A stretch of 64,000 nt of DNA. It comes from Halopiger djelfimassiliensis. Its GTDB lineage: Archaea; Halobacteriota; Halobacteria; Halobacteriales; Natrialbaceae. Below, piece by piece: positions 17,277 to 26,298 of the stretch. How positions within the stretch are numbered: the first letter of the stretch is position 1; the number at the start of each line of letters is the position of its first letter. The notes under the pieces are model-generated. The model had not been told where the DNA came from, searched no databases, and was given only the letters and a program-made list of their open reading frames with translations. The DNA is taken from NCBI RefSeq assembly GCF_000455365.1, contig NZ_HG315685.1:175514-239513 (forward strand), in the 5' to 3' direction. A program made the position numbers and the translations under genes.

Positions 17277-17736
17277 AACTGGGAGAGAGAGCCCGGTCGC
17301 CGCGATGGCCATACCGAAACCGGTGTGGCCACCCAACGTGGGTCGTCCGATCGGACGGCTCACGCCCGCGAGGAAAGTCCCCCCACCTGTTCGGGCAGGT
17401 GACCGGACGCAAGTCCGGAGCGGGAGACCGCTGGCGCTGGAACAGAAACGACACGTCTCGGCCCGACCGATGACGCGTGCGAACCCGACCGTAAGGAACG
17501 GGAGCTAACCCGCAGAGGGAACGTGGCGGGTTCGACAGCAAGCGGGCGGGGTATCCGCCGTCCGCAACCGTCGAGATCCGCACGAACGGCCGAGGATCGA
17601 TGGAACGGCGAACCCTCACCGGTGCAAGTCCGCGCCGTGGTAGCCCGAACGCCCCGCGGCGTTGCCGCGGACGGCGTGGACGCTCAGCCGAATACCGGGA
17701 CGAACAGAAGGGGGCTTACTCCTCTCGCCCAGTTTT
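17277..17736 (+). ncRNA. rnpB: RNase P RNA
   Basis: The segment contains the conserved RNase P core: GAGGAAAGTCCCCCCACC (CR-I, about 17371-17388), GACGCAAGTCCGGAG, and the 3' block ACAGAAGGGGGCTTAC (CR-V, about 17705-17720). The 5' strand aactgggagagag (17277-17289) pairs with ctctcgcccagtt (17722-17734) with one mismatch to form helix P1, which fixes the ends. The fold is the archaeal type A layout. A TATA-like ttatt lies about 25 nt upstream. The RNA is the catalytic part of the enzyme that matures tRNA 5' ends. Overlapping arginine-rich open frames are not genes. Confidence 0.95.
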
Positions 17737-17795
17737 CGACCGCGAGCGACGAATGTGGTATCACCCAGTACGTGGCTCCGTCAATCTTGTTTCTA

Positions 17796-17820
17796 TTGGT
17801 AATAACCAAATGATTTTGGT
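17796..17820. promoter_or_regulatory. Palindrome TTGGT-AATA-ACCAA plus third half-site
   Basis: A perfect inverted repeat TTGGT-AATA-ACCAA occupies 17796-17809, and a third TTGGT half-site sits at 17816-17820. They lie 40-64 nt before the ATG of a small winged-helix gene. The arrangement suits an operator for that regulator or for another one, or it may overlap the promoter. No other TATA-like element stands out between here and the gene. Confidence 0.45.
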
Positions 17821-17859
17821 CGGGTGTTTTTCCGTGTTGGGCCGAAACCGAGGGGCTAG

Positions 17860-18237
17860 ATGTACACCGATGAGACGATCGCCACGTTGGCCGACGCCGA
17901 CCGCAGACGCCTCATCCGAACGCTTCTCGAGAACGGCGGTCGCTCCTCGATCGAAGAACTTGCTGTCGAAATCGCGTCGACGAAACGCGGGGCGGCTCCG
18001 GGTCCGACCGCCGAGTCACCCGACGTTTTCGGGGTTCCCGAACGGACTAAAATCGATCTCGTTCACAATCACCTGCCGCGGCTTGCGGACCACGGCGTAA
18101 TCGAGTACGACAGCCATAACGGTACTGTTCGACTCGACGATACGTCCACGCTCGAGCCGTACGTATCCCGAGTCGTCAGTCGGGGACGCGAAGCTGACGG
18201 GAGCCCGAGACTGGTTCGAAACGACTCCAGTGAGTGA
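17860..18237 (+). CDS. Small winged-helix protein (DUF7344-like)
   Basis: The 125-residue protein begins MYTDETIATLADADRRRLI and has the haloarchaeal winged-helix pattern: LADADRRRLIRTLLENGG, then IDLVHNHLPRLADHGVIEYD, then a wing strand GTVRLDD. Such proteins are putative DNA-binding regulators. The sequence upstream carries a TTGGT palindrome that could be its operator. It ends 3 nt before the stop of the convergent HalOD1 gene. Targets are unknown. Confidence 0.7.
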   Translation: MYTDETIATLADADRRRLIRTLLENGGRSSIEELAVEIASTKRGAAPGPTAESPDVFGVPERTKIDLVHNHLPRLADHGVIEYDSHNGTVRLDDTSTLEPYVSRVVSRGREADGSPRLVRNDSSE

Positions 18238-18240
18238 CGG

Positions 18241-18549
18241 TTACGTCGATGCCGGTTCGACGACGACTTCGGGGCCGTCGCGGACGACGACGTCGAACCC
18301 GTTGTACGAAAACTCGATCCGAAGCGGCGATTCCGCTCCTCGCTCGTTGCGGCCGTCGAACAACGCATCGAGCGCGTCCGGATCGACGACGTGGTAAAGC
18401 GGCGGGAGTGTGGTCGGATCGGTGTCGGCGGCGTCGGCTACGGCATCGATCACGGCAACGGTTGCTGTGGGACCATCCGTTTCGTCGTAACGAAACGTAC
18501 TGGCGGAGCGAAGGTCCGTGTCTGCGGTGGAGCGTAGTTCCGAATCCAT
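18241..18549 (-). CDS. HalOD1 output-domain protein
   Basis: The 102-residue protein is nearly all HalOD1 domain: VAVIDAVADAADTDPTTLPPLY, then HVVDPDALDALF, a variable loop, and IEFSYNGFDVVVRDG. HalOD1 is a haloarchaeal domain often found alone or with response regulators and kinases; its activity is unknown. The start is ATG 18547-18549. A TATA element (tttatga on the minus strand, near 18579) lies about 30 nt upstream, supporting this start over the one five codons earlier. Confidence 0.8.
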   Translation of the reverse strand: MDSELRSTADTDLRSASTFRYDETDGPTATVAVIDAVADAADTDPTTLPPLYHVVDPDALDALFDGRNERGAESPLRIEFSYNGFDVVVRDGPEVVVEPAST

Positions 18550-18913
18550 ACGAGTTCTTGCCAAAACGGCAACACCATTTCATAAAAGTCTGTCTAAATC
18601 CGTTGCAACCATTCGCTGGTTGGTGCGTAATTCGGTATTGGGTTCGAAACTGTACCTTAACGGAACCGAACGTATCTGGGGCTATAGTCAACCATCGTAA
18701 AATGGACGGGAGGAGTGAACGTCCCGACGGAGACCTGAACACGGGAAGTCGATGGCCTCGCGTCGCTCGACCGCTGTCGTTCGACAGACCCTCGCTCTCT
18801 CGCGATGCTCAAAGCCATATAGCGCCTTTCGACGACGGCTCAACGCACCGCGTTTGGGTGTCCGTCGGTACACATAGTGCTAGCTGTGCTCGCAGCGTTG
18901 TACTGAAGAGAAA
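18550..18913. other. Gene-poor stretch
   Basis: Between the HalOD1 gene and tRNA-Arg I see only the HalOD1 promoter at the left end. The open frames present have mixed third-position composition and no start signal worth accepting. No repeat or palindrome stands out. Confidence 0.5.
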
Positions 18914-18986
18914 CGTCCTGACGGAGATTTGAACTCCGGTCCCTGGCTCCGCAAGCCAAGAGGATAGTCCACTACCCTATCAGGAC
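18914..18986 (-). tRNA. tRNA-Arg (GCG)
   Basis: On the minus strand the seven-base acceptor stem GTCCTGA (18980-18986) pairs with TCAGGAC (18915-18921), followed by discriminator G. The anticodon arm TTGGC-TTGCGGA-GCCAG gives anticodon GCG, reading CGC (Arg). The T arm is CCGGAG-TTCAAAT-CTCCG-like. The gene is 73 nt, has no intron and does not encode CCA. Confidence 0.95.
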
Positions 18987-19266
18987 TCATCTCTCAGTAG
19001 CCGCGTGGACATTAAAGCACTTTCGAAAGGATTCGGTCATGGCTCCAGTTCCCACGTTCGAATTCCATCGCTCGTCGAGCAGACCTCGGCTCGGCGAATC
19101 CGAAAGACAGGCTAGCTACCCTGTCGTTTATCCGTCATCGGTCGGCCAGTAGGGCTCATGAGGGGCTATCTCCCGTCTGCCCGTATAGCTCGCACCGCCC
19201 GCGGTCCCGTCCGAGGACACCGAATGGACAACGCTTATGCGCGGGCTACTCATGCACGAGTATAGA

Positions 19267-20706
19267 ATGAGCGACATCGAGGGCGTCTACGAGGACCTCG
19301 AGGCCGACGTTTCTCTCGAGGAGTTTCGCGAGGCCGTCGAGGCGAAAGTCGAGCAGATGGGGGGACTCGCGGACGAGGAGACGGCGGCGATGCTCGTCGC
19401 TCACGAGATCGGCGAGAGCGAGGTCGGCGGGATCGCCGACATCGAACCCGGGATGGAGGAAGCGAAGTTCGTCGCCAAAGTCGTCTCGATCGGCGACGTT
19501 CGCACGTTCGAGCGCGACGGCGAGGACGAGGACGGCCGCGTCGTCAACGTCGAGGTAGCAGACGAGACGGGATCCGTCAGGGCGGCCTTCTGGGACGACC
19601 ACGCCGAGGCCGCCGTCGAGGAACTCGAGGAGGGACAGGTCCTCCGGATCAAGGGCCGTCCGAAGGAGGGCTACAGCGGCGTCGAGGTCAGCGTCGACGA
19701 GGTCGAACCGGACGAAGACACCGAGATCGACGTTCAGATATCGGACACCTATACGGTCGAGAACCTCTCGCTCGGACTCTCGAACGTCAACCTCGTCGGT
19801 CTCGTACTCGACACCGACAGCGTGCGTACGTTCGACCGCGACGACGGCTCCGAAGGGAAAGTCTCGAACCTCGTGCTCGGCGATTCGACCGGACGCGTGC
19901 GCGTAACACTGTGGGACGAGCAGGCCGACACGGCCACGGAGCTCGAGGCTGGCACCACCGTCGAGGTGATCGACGGCTACGTCCGCGAACGCGACGGTAC
20001 GCTCGAACTCCACGTCGGCAACCGAGGGGCGGTCGAGGAAGTCGACGCCGACGTCGAGTACGTCCCCGAGAGTACGCCCATCGAGGACCTCGAGATCGGT
20101 CAGACCGTCGACATCGCCGGTGTCGTCCGTTCGGCCGATCCGAAACGGACTTTCGACCGCGACGACGGCTCCGAGGGACAGGTCCGGAACGTCCGCGTTC
20201 AGGACGCAACCGGCGACATCCGCGTGGCCCTCTGGGGCGAGAAGGCCGACATCGACGTCGGGCCGGGTGACGAACTCGCTCTCGGGGACGTCGAGATTCA
20301 GGACGGCTGGCAGGACGACCTCGAGGCCTCCGCGGGCTGGCAGTCAACGATTACGGTCCTCGAGTCGGATTCCGGGACCGAGGCGACAAGCGAGGACGAC
20401 GGAACGGAAAGCGCCGGCCTGTCGGCGTTTTCCGACGACGGTGGCGACGTCGAGACGGCGGACGAATCCTCGACCGACGCGGCGACGGCCGCTACGGCCG
20501 AGGCCGACGACGAACCCACCGATCCGGACGAGGGCGAGGAACTCGAGTTCACCGGCGTCGTCGTCCAAGCGGGCGATCCGGTCGTCCTCGACGACGGCGA
20601 AACGACCATGAGCGTCGTCACCGACGCCGACGTCGGTCTCGGCGAGGAGGTAACCGCCCGCGGGGTCGTTCGCGACGGTCGACTCGAGGCTAACGACGTG
20701 TTCTGA
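19267..20706 (+). CDS. rpa2: Single-stranded DNA-binding protein, RPA2-like
   Basis: The 479-residue protein has an N-terminal helical segment (1-70) and three tandem OB folds. Each is marked by R-T-F-(E/D)-R-D, then V-x-N-(L/V) and the strand V(R)(A/V)xxWD...A, at about 80-145, 180-255 and 270-345. An acidic linker and a fourth C-terminal OB-like segment (LEFTGVVVQAGDPVVLDD) follow. This is the layout of haloarchaeal RPA2. It coats ssDNA in replication and repair. The start is ATG 19267, with a TATA-like cttatg about 35 nt upstream. It is followed by the histone gene, the same order known from Haloferax. Confidence 0.88.
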   Translation: MSDIEGVYEDLEADVSLEEFREAVEAKVEQMGGLADEETAAMLVAHEIGESEVGGIADIEPGMEEAKFVAKVVSIGDVRTFERDGEDEDGRVVNVEVADETGSVRAAFWDDHAEAAVEELEEGQVLRIKGRPKEGYSGVEVSVDEVEPDEDTEIDVQISDTYTVENLSLGLSNVNLVGLVLDTDSVRTFDRDDGSEGKVSNLVLGDSTGRVRVTLWDEQADTATELEAGTTVEVIDGYVRERDGTLELHVGNRGAVEEVDADVEYVPESTPIEDLEIGQTVDIAGVVRSADPKRTFDRDDGSEGQVRNVRVQDATGDIRVALWGEKADIDVGPGDELALGDVEIQDGWQDDLEASAGWQSTITVLESDSGTEATSEDDGTESAGLSAFSDDGGDVETADESSTDAATAATAEADDEPTDPDEGEELEFTGVVVQAGDPVVLDDGETTMSVVTDADVGLGEEVTARGVVRDGRLEANDVF

Positions 20707-20772
20707 CGGCGCGAGCAACCTCATCGAGCGTCTAGGAAAAGCGTTAAGGGAGTTAGCTTCGCCTATCATGAT

Positions 20773-21204
20773 ATGAACGTCGAACTCCCGTTCGCCCCGG
20801 TGGACACGATCATCCGGCGGAACGCGGGCGATCTTCGGGTGAGTGCCGACGCGTCGAAGGAACTCGCAACACGGATTCAGGAACACGGGAGCGAACTCGC
20901 GATCGACGCTGCCGAGCGGGCGACCGAAGACGGGCGAAAGACCCTCATGGCGGAGGATTTCGGGGTCGAAACGGTCGTCGACAAGGACGACCTCGAGTTG
21001 CCGGTCGCTCCCGTCGACCGGATCGCTCGGCTCGAGATCGACGACCGATACCGCGTCTCGATGGACGCCCGCGTGGCCCTCGCCGACATTCTCGAGGACT
21101 ACGCGGACAACGTCGCGCGGGCGGCGGCGATCCTCGCACACCACGCCGATCGTCGGACCGTCACCGACGACGACATCGAGACGTACTTCTCGCTGTTCGA
21201 GTGA
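20773..21204 (+). CDS. hstA: Archaeal histone, fused doublet
   Basis: The 143-residue protein is two histone folds in tandem: MNVELPFAPVDTIIRRNAGD...LMAEDFG (1-65) and LPVAPVDRIARLEI...RTVTDDDIETYFSLF (75-143). Each has the family's P-x-A-P-V-x-x-I-(I/A)-R start and the R/K-T-(V/L)-...-D end. Fused doublets replace the homodimer of other archaea. Haloarchaeal versions are acidic and may act more as regulators than as genome packers. A GTTAAG-rich promoter lies just upstream. The deacetylase-like gene begins 1 nt after its stop. Confidence 0.93.
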   Translation: MNVELPFAPVDTIIRRNAGDLRVSADASKELATRIQEHGSELAIDAAERATEDGRKTLMAEDFGVETVVDKDDLELPVAPVDRIARLEIDDRYRVSMDARVALADILEDYADNVARAAAILAHHADRRTVTDDDIETYFSLFE

Positions 21205-21205
21205 G

Positions 21206-22231
21206 ATGCAGTTTGGCTACAGCGAGATCTGTCTCGCACACGACCCCGGATCGCGCCACCCCGAGTCGCCGGACCGCCTCCGGGCGATCCGGGAACGACT
21301 GAAGAAAAAACACGGCGTCGAATACGCCGAGTCCGACCCCTGTACGGTCGACGAACTATCGACCGTTCACGACCGTGCGTACGTCGAGTCGGTTCGGGAG
21401 TTCTGCGCCGACGGCGGTGGCAACTGGGACCCCGATACGACCGCCGTCGAGGAAACGTGGAACGCGCTCCGACAGAGCGCTGGCCTTGCCTGCTGGGCCG
21501 TCGAAACCGCTCTCGAGGGAGCGACGGGCCGAGAGACGCCGTTCTCGATCGGCCGTCCGCCGGGCCATCACGCCGTCCCGGACGACGCGATGGGCTTTTG
21601 TTTCGTCAACAACGCCGCAGTGGCTGCCCAACAGGCCCTCGATCACCCGGACTACGACGTCGATCGGGTTGCGATCGTCGACTGGGACGTCCATCACGGG
21701 AACGGAACGCAGGACATCTTCTACGAGCGCGACGACGTGTTCTTCGTCTCGCTCCACGAGAAGGGATTGTATCCCGGGACCGGTGCCGTCGACGAGACCG
21801 GCGAGGGCGACGGTGCGGGAACGACGATGAACGTCCCGATGCCGGCCGGAACGGACGACGTGGGATATCTCGCGGCGATCGACGGGCCGATCACCGCCGC
21901 ACTCACCGATTACGACCCCGACGTGCTGATCGTCAGCGCTGGGTTTGACGCACACCGCCACGACCCGATCTCCCGGATCCGGCTCTCGACCGAAGCCTAC
22001 GCCCTGATGACCGACCGGCTCCGGGCGTTCGCCGACGGGATCGACGCGGCACTGGCGTTCGTTCTGGAAGGAGGGTACGGACTGGACGTGCTCGCCGACA
22101 GCGTCGCGATCGTCCACGAAACCTTCGACGGACGGGACCCCGTCGAGCCAAGCGGCGACCTCGACGACACCGCCGAATCAACCCTCGAGGACGTTCTCGA
22201 CGCCCACGGACTGGATCTCGACCTGCCGTAA
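21206..22231 (+). CDS. Histone deacetylase / acetoin-utilisation family hydrolase
   Basis: The 341-residue protein has all class II deacetylase motifs: RPPGHHAV, GFCFVNNAAVAAQ, the zinc-site DWDVHHGNGTQ, the VSAGFDAH aspartate and the C-terminal EGGYGL. Members remove acetyl groups from lysines or from small molecules. Placement 1 nt behind the histone gene makes a chromatin or acyl-lysine role attractive, but substrates are unknown. The start ATG at 21206 follows the histone stop TGA plus one base, so the two are probably co-translated. Confidence 0.92.
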   Translation: MQFGYSEICLAHDPGSRHPESPDRLRAIRERLKKKHGVEYAESDPCTVDELSTVHDRAYVESVREFCADGGGNWDPDTTAVEETWNALRQSAGLACWAVETALEGATGRETPFSIGRPPGHHAVPDDAMGFCFVNNAAVAAQQALDHPDYDVDRVAIVDWDVHHGNGTQDIFYERDDVFFVSLHEKGLYPGTGAVDETGEGDGAGTTMNVPMPAGTDDVGYLAAIDGPITAALTDYDPDVLIVSAGFDAHRHDPISRIRLSTEAYALMTDRLRAFADGIDAALAFVLEGGYGLDVLADSVAIVHETFDGRDPVEPSGDLDDTAESTLEDVLDAHGLDLDLP

Positions 22232-22278
22232 TCGCTCGCTCGTCGCCGGGAAGGGCCGCCCGCGGCGGTCGGTGGCTG

Positions 22279-23682
22279 TTAGGGCGTTGGTTCGAAGTAT
22301 CGTCTGTACTCCTGTCCGAACTCGGCAAGCAGCGCCGTCACCTCGTCGCCGACCAGCACCTCGTACCCGTTCTGGAGTGCCGTTTCGACGTGGGATCCGA
22401 GTCCGACGTCGAAGAGCCGATCGCTCTCGAGGAACGCGCGGGCGCTGGTGAACTCGCGGTCGCGTTCGGTGACGTATCGGTCGCCCTCGATGAAGGGGCC
22501 GTAGGCGTCGGGATCGGTCGCGTAGGTGTCGTAGAACCCCTCGGCGTGCTGGCGCACGTGGACCGGCGGTCCCTCGTGGCGCTCGATCGCCGGCCGTTCG
22601 CTGACGGCGAGTTCGACGAAGAGGACGGCCGTCTCGTCGGCGACCGTCGTTGCGCGGAACACGTCGAACCCGCGCTCGTCGAGCCCGTTCGTTACGCCGG
22701 CAAGCGACTTGCGGAGTTGCGGATAGAGTTGATCGTCGACGACATCGGGTGCCTCGAACCGAACGGCGACGGGCGTCGTTCCGCGTCGCTCGAGGTGCGC
22801 TCGGAGTTCGGCTTCGGAAAGCGAAGTCGGCTCGTCCGGTTCGAAGTGCTCGAGGCTGGGATCGTCGAGAAACGCGCGCGCGTAGTGTTGAAATCGGGCG
22901 ACGTTCTCCGCGGAACAGACGGCGGCGACGTTGCGCTCGGGATCCGTGGGATCGATGACCTCGAGCGGATCGTCGAAACTCGCCTGTCCGTGGGCTTCGG
23001 GGTCGAGTTCGACCGGCGGCTGCCAGTCGGCTGCAGCCTCGAGCAGCGGCCGAAAACCGCCGTATTCGACCACGAGAAGTTCCGTCAGGTAACCGCTGAA
23101 CCCTTGCGTTCGGAGGTCGCTGCCGTACGCGCCGATCCCTTTCAGGAACCGTTTGGCGAGTCGAACGTCGGCCGCGAGGTCGTCGTCGAGCCGTGCTTCG
23201 AGATACCGGGTGTGAAACGGGGTCCGATCGACAGCCGACCGGATTTCGGTGGCCGACCCGAGCCGGAAACAGGGAACGATGTCGACGTCGAACCCGTCCA
23301 TCTCGCCCGTGACGTAGGGGTGTTCGGCGTACTCCTCGTGGCCATCGGGAAGGGTCGCGTGGCCGACCTCGAGCCCGTACTCCTCGAGCGTTTCCCGGTC
23401 GATCTCGGGCGGAAACCGAACGAAGACGTCGATGTCGCGGTCGCCGCTGATCCAGGTGTTTCGGGCGGTCGAGCCCACCTGCAAGACGTCGGCGTCGGCA
23501 CACAGCTCCGTCGCGGCGGCGGTGGCCCGTTCGGTCAGCGTCTCGGCGGCGTCGCGGAGCCGTTCGCGTTCCTTCTCGTCGGGATCGATTCGCTCGCGGA
23601 CCGTCTCGACGACCGACTCGAGGTCGTCGGCGGCCCTGTTGGCGGAGTCGCGCTCGTCGCTGTCTGCGTCCTCCTCGCTCAT
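22279..23682 (-). CDS. cca: CCA-adding tRNA nucleotidyltransferase (class I)
   Basis: The 467-residue protein has the class I nucleotidyltransferase core: LQVGSTARNTWISGDRDIDVFV with G-S and D-x-D (around residues 70-89) and the third carboxylate in GFDVDIVPCF. The archaeal domain with FLKGIGAYGSDLRTQGFSGYLTELL follows. It adds or repairs the 3' CCA of tRNAs, which fits the tRNAs here that do not encode CCA. Length matches archaeal Cca. It is divergent from the tRNA-Asn gene. Confidence 0.93.
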   Translation of the reverse strand: MSEEDADSDERDSANRAADDLESVVETVRERIDPDEKERERLRDAAETLTERATAAATELCADADVLQVGSTARNTWISGDRDIDVFVRFPPEIDRETLEEYGLEVGHATLPDGHEEYAEHPYVTGEMDGFDVDIVPCFRLGSATEIRSAVDRTPFHTRYLEARLDDDLAADVRLAKRFLKGIGAYGSDLRTQGFSGYLTELLVVEYGGFRPLLEAAADWQPPVELDPEAHGQASFDDPLEVIDPTDPERNVAAVCSAENVARFQHYARAFLDDPSLEHFEPDEPTSLSEAELRAHLERRGTTPVAVRFEAPDVVDDQLYPQLRKSLAGVTNGLDERGFDVFRATTVADETAVLFVELAVSERPAIERHEGPPVHVRQHAEGFYDTYATDPDAYGPFIEGDRYVTERDREFTSARAFLESDRLFDVGLGSHVETALQNGYEVLVGDEVTALLAEFGQEYRRYFEPTP

Positions 23683-23777
23683 CGCTCGATGGTACTCGAG
23701 CGGTGCGTGAAAGGGTATCGAACCGCCGGAAGCGAAAACGAAAGCCCTATCAAATGTACCCGACTACTCGAAGATGA

Positions 23778-23850
23778 GCCGAAGTAGCTCAGATGGTAGA
23801 GCACCTCGCTGTTAACGAGGTTGTCCCAGGTTCGAGTCCTGGCTTCGGCG
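23778..23850 (+). tRNA. tRNA-Asn (GTT)
   Basis: GCCGAAG (23778-23784) pairs with CTTCGGC (23843-23849), discriminator G. The anticodon arm CTCGCTGTTAACGAG has anticodon GTT (Asn). D arm TAGCTCAG...GAGCA and T arm CCAGGTTCGAGTCCTGG are normal. The gene is 73 nt, with no intron and no encoded CCA. Confidence 0.96.
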
Positions 23851-23927
23851 CTTTTCCATTCACTGACCGTCGGAGAGCCGGCGGTACGTGGGGTGCAATT
23901 ATCGTCCTCCGGGGACGACATGCCACT

Positions 23928-24518
23928 ATGCCGATCGATAGCGACGATCGACGGAGTACTGACAAACACGGTCACGATGTCATCGATCCGCTCTACGTGG
24001 GGATCGTTACCGTCTCGAGTTCGCGTGCACACGCTTCGGACGAGGATCCGGACGATCCGGGCGGGGACACGATTCAGGAGTGTTTCGAGGCCGACGGACA
24101 CGAGATCCGGGAACGGCTGCTCGTCAGGGACGACTACGCCGCCATCCGGACGGCCGTCCGGGGACTCGTCGCGCGCCGGGATATCGACGTCGTGGTCACG
24201 ACCGGCGGAACGGGCGTCACCGCTGACGACGTGTCGCCGGAGGCGACCTCGTCGCTGTTCGAACGCGAGTTGCCGGGGTTCGGCGAACTGTTCCGATCGC
24301 TCTCGTGGGAGGAGGTCGGGACCCGTGCGATGGCCTCGCGCGCGACGGCGGGAATCGCCGTCGATACGCCGGTCTTCTGTCTCCCCGGGAGTACGAACGC
24401 GTGTCGAACCGCCTGTGAGGAACTGATCGTCCCCGAGACGCCCCACCTGGCCGGCCTCGCGAGCAGCCATCGAGCGGACGTGACCGAGCAGTCGCTGTCG
24501 GTCGACGGGGGCGGGTAA
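23928..24518 (+). CDS. moaB: MoaB/Mog-type molybdopterin adenylyltransferase domain protein
   Basis: The 196-residue protein shows the MoCF biosynthesis domain: VGIVTVSSSRA near residue 22, VVVTTGGTGVTADDVSPEA (the GG-T-G nucleotide loop with D-D), and FCLPGSTNACRTACEELI. MoaB/Mog adenylylates molybdopterin before metal insertion. An acidic N-terminal extension of about 20 residues is typical for haloarchaea. The start ATG 23928 is chosen because upstream codons overlap tRNA-Asn. It is followed by the RPA3 operon after 137 nt. Confidence 0.88.
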   Translation: MPIDSDDRRSTDKHGHDVIDPLYVGIVTVSSSRAHASDEDPDDPGGDTIQECFEADGHEIRERLLVRDDYAAIRTAVRGLVARRDIDVVVTTGGTGVTADDVSPEATSSLFERELPGFGELFRSLSWEEVGTRAMASRATAGIAVDTPVFCLPGSTNACRTACEELIVPETPHLAGLASSHRADVTEQSLSVDGGG

Positions 24519-24655
24519 CCGTTCTCTCGAATCCGGCTGTCGCCGTTCGATTCGTTGTCCCTCGTTTACTTCCGCTCCGGTGGCGGCAGTTTAAATACTA
24601 TTGGGCGCGAATGGGCGTATGCCTCCCAGTGAAACCGAAGAGGAGGCGTGACACA

Positions 24656-25585
24656 ATGAGCGACGTACGACAGCACGCGGACGACATACACGACCAGTTT
24701 TCGGACCATCTCGACGTTACCGTCGAGGACGTCGAGGAGCGCCTGCGCACGCTCGTCGACGAGTACAAGGTACCAATCGACGAGGCGCGCCGAAGCGTTA
24801 CCAACCACTATCTCGAGGAAGCCGACCTCGAGCGCGAGGACATCTCGCGGGGCTCTAGCGAGGACGTCTCCATCGAGGACGTCGACGAACCCGAACAGTG
24901 GATCGATCTCACGGCCAAGGTCATCGAGCTGTGGGATCCCCGCAGCGACGCCGTCGCACAGGTCGGCCTGCTCGGCGATCCGACGGGGACGATCAAGTTC
25001 ACCAAGTGGGCCAAATCCGACCTGCCGTCGCTCGAGGAGGGCGGCGTCTACGACCTTCGCAACGTCGTCACCGACGAGTATCAGGGCCGGTACTCGGTCA
25101 AACTCAACTCGACGACGGTGATCGAGGAACGCGACGAGGACATCGAGGTCGGCGACGACACCTCCGAGATCGAAGGCGCACTCGTGGATATGCAAAGCGG
25201 CAGCGGGCTCATCAAGCGCTGTCCGGAGGACGACTGTACGAGAGTGCTCCAGAACGGCCGCTGTAACGAACACGGCGAGGTCGAAGGCGAGTTCGACCTC
25301 CGGATCAAGGCCGTCGTCGACGACGGGATCGACGCCCACGAGGTCATCTTCGACAAGGACGCCACGGAGGATCTGACCGGATTGAGCCTCGAAGAGGCCA
25401 AGGACATGGCGATGGACGCGCTGGATACGACCGTCGTCGCCGACGAGATCGCGGACGACATCGTCGGCACCTACTACCGCATCGAGGGACCGACCTTCGG
25501 CCGGTACGTGTTAGCCGACGACGTCGAGGAACTCGACGGGCCGGCGGATGCGGAACAGCTGCTGATCAAAGCGAGGTCGATGTAA
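24656..25585 (+). CDS. rpa3: Single-stranded DNA-binding protein, RPA3-like
   Basis: The 309-residue protein has an N-terminal helical part (1-60), an OB fold (about 80-160: WIDLTAKVIELWDPRSDAVAQVGLLG...GTIKFTKW), a zinc finger with C-P-x3-C...C-x2-H (Cys189, Cys194, Cys203, His206) and a C-terminal domain. This is the haloarchaeal RPA3 layout. Its partner gene rpap3 starts 1 nt after the stop, the known pairing in which RPA3 and its associated protein act together. The start ATG 24656 is preferred to an earlier one because acidic haloarchaeal sequence begins there. Confidence 0.88.
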   Translation: MSDVRQHADDIHDQFSDHLDVTVEDVEERLRTLVDEYKVPIDEARRSVTNHYLEEADLEREDISRGSSEDVSIEDVDEPEQWIDLTAKVIELWDPRSDAVAQVGLLGDPTGTIKFTKWAKSDLPSLEEGGVYDLRNVVTDEYQGRYSVKLNSTTVIEERDEDIEVGDDTSEIEGALVDMQSGSGLIKRCPEDDCTRVLQNGRCNEHGEVEGEFDLRIKAVVDDGIDAHEVIFDKDATEDLTGLSLEEAKDMAMDALDTTVVADEIADDIVGTYYRIEGPTFGRYVLADDVEELDGPADAEQLLIKARSM

Positions 25586-25586
25586 C

Positions 25587-26228
25587 ATGAGTCAGGCAGA
25601 ACTCACCCGCGAAGTCGCCCGCCGCGTCTTCGCCTCGGAATTCAACGATTCGACGTACACGTTCAAGGAAAGCGACGACGAGCGCGCGCCAAACTACGCG
25701 CTGTTACCGACCGGCGACCGCGCAAACCGCGTGTTCATCGTCGGCACGCTCACCGAGACCGAGGACGTCGGCGAAGACAGCGAGTACTGGCGCGGCCGCG
25801 TCGTCGATCCGACGGGGACGTTTTTCGTCTACGCCGGACAGTACCAGCCCGAGGCCGCCTCCGTGCTCCGGGACACGGAACCGCCGGCGTACGTCGCCAT
25901 CGTCGGCAAACCGCGCACCTACGAGACCGACGACGGCACCGTCAACGTCTCCGTTCGACCCGAGTCGATCGCGGTCGTCGACGAGGACACCCGCGACCGC
26001 TGGGTCGTCGAAACCGCCGAACGGACGCTCGAGCGCATCGAAGCTTTCGACGAGTGGGAAGCCGAACAGGAAGCGCCCGAAAGCGGCTCGACCGCCCCGA
26101 CCAACGAGTACGCCCAGATGGCCCGCGAACGGTACGACTCACCCGTCGAGAACTACCGCCGCGACGTCATTCAGGCGCTCGAGAGCCTCGACGACCTCGA
26201 GGACGCCGACACCGAAGCGCCGGCCTGA
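25587..26228 (+). CDS. rpap3: RPA-associated protein (RPAP3-like)
   Basis: The 213-residue protein begins MSQAELTREVARRVFASEFN, followed by an OB-fold-like region: NRVFIVGTLTETEDVG...YWRGRVVDPTGTFFVYAGQY and PPAYVAIVGKPRTYE. The gene overlaps the RPA3 unit so closely (1 nt gap) that co-translation is expected. In Haloferax each of RPA1 and RPA3 has such a partner protein with which it forms the functional ssDNA-binding complex. The acidic C-terminus is typical. Confidence 0.85.
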   Translation: MSQAELTREVARRVFASEFNDSTYTFKESDDERAPNYALLPTGDRANRVFIVGTLTETEDVGEDSEYWRGRVVDPTGTFFVYAGQYQPEAASVLRDTEPPAYVAIVGKPRTYETDDGTVNVSVRPESIAVVDEDTRDRWVVETAERTLERIEAFDEWEAEQEAPESGSTAPTNEYAQMARERYDSPVENYRRDVIQALESLDDLEDADTEAPA

Positions 26229-26298
26229 ACCGCTTCGGCATCGGGCGGCGTCCGTAACTCGATTCGACCGTTTCCGAGCGACGCGTCCGTGACCCGAT

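Noticed and set aside
17188-17619. Open frames inside rnpB
   Set aside because: The conserved RNase P core and the P1 pairing explain the sequence; the frames are Arg/Ser/Pro-rich.
19800-20190. Near-identical DNA stretches ttcgaccgcgacgacggctc in the RPA2-like gene as a mobile repeat
   Set aside because: They encode the same motif of two tandem OB folds, so they come from internal domain duplication.
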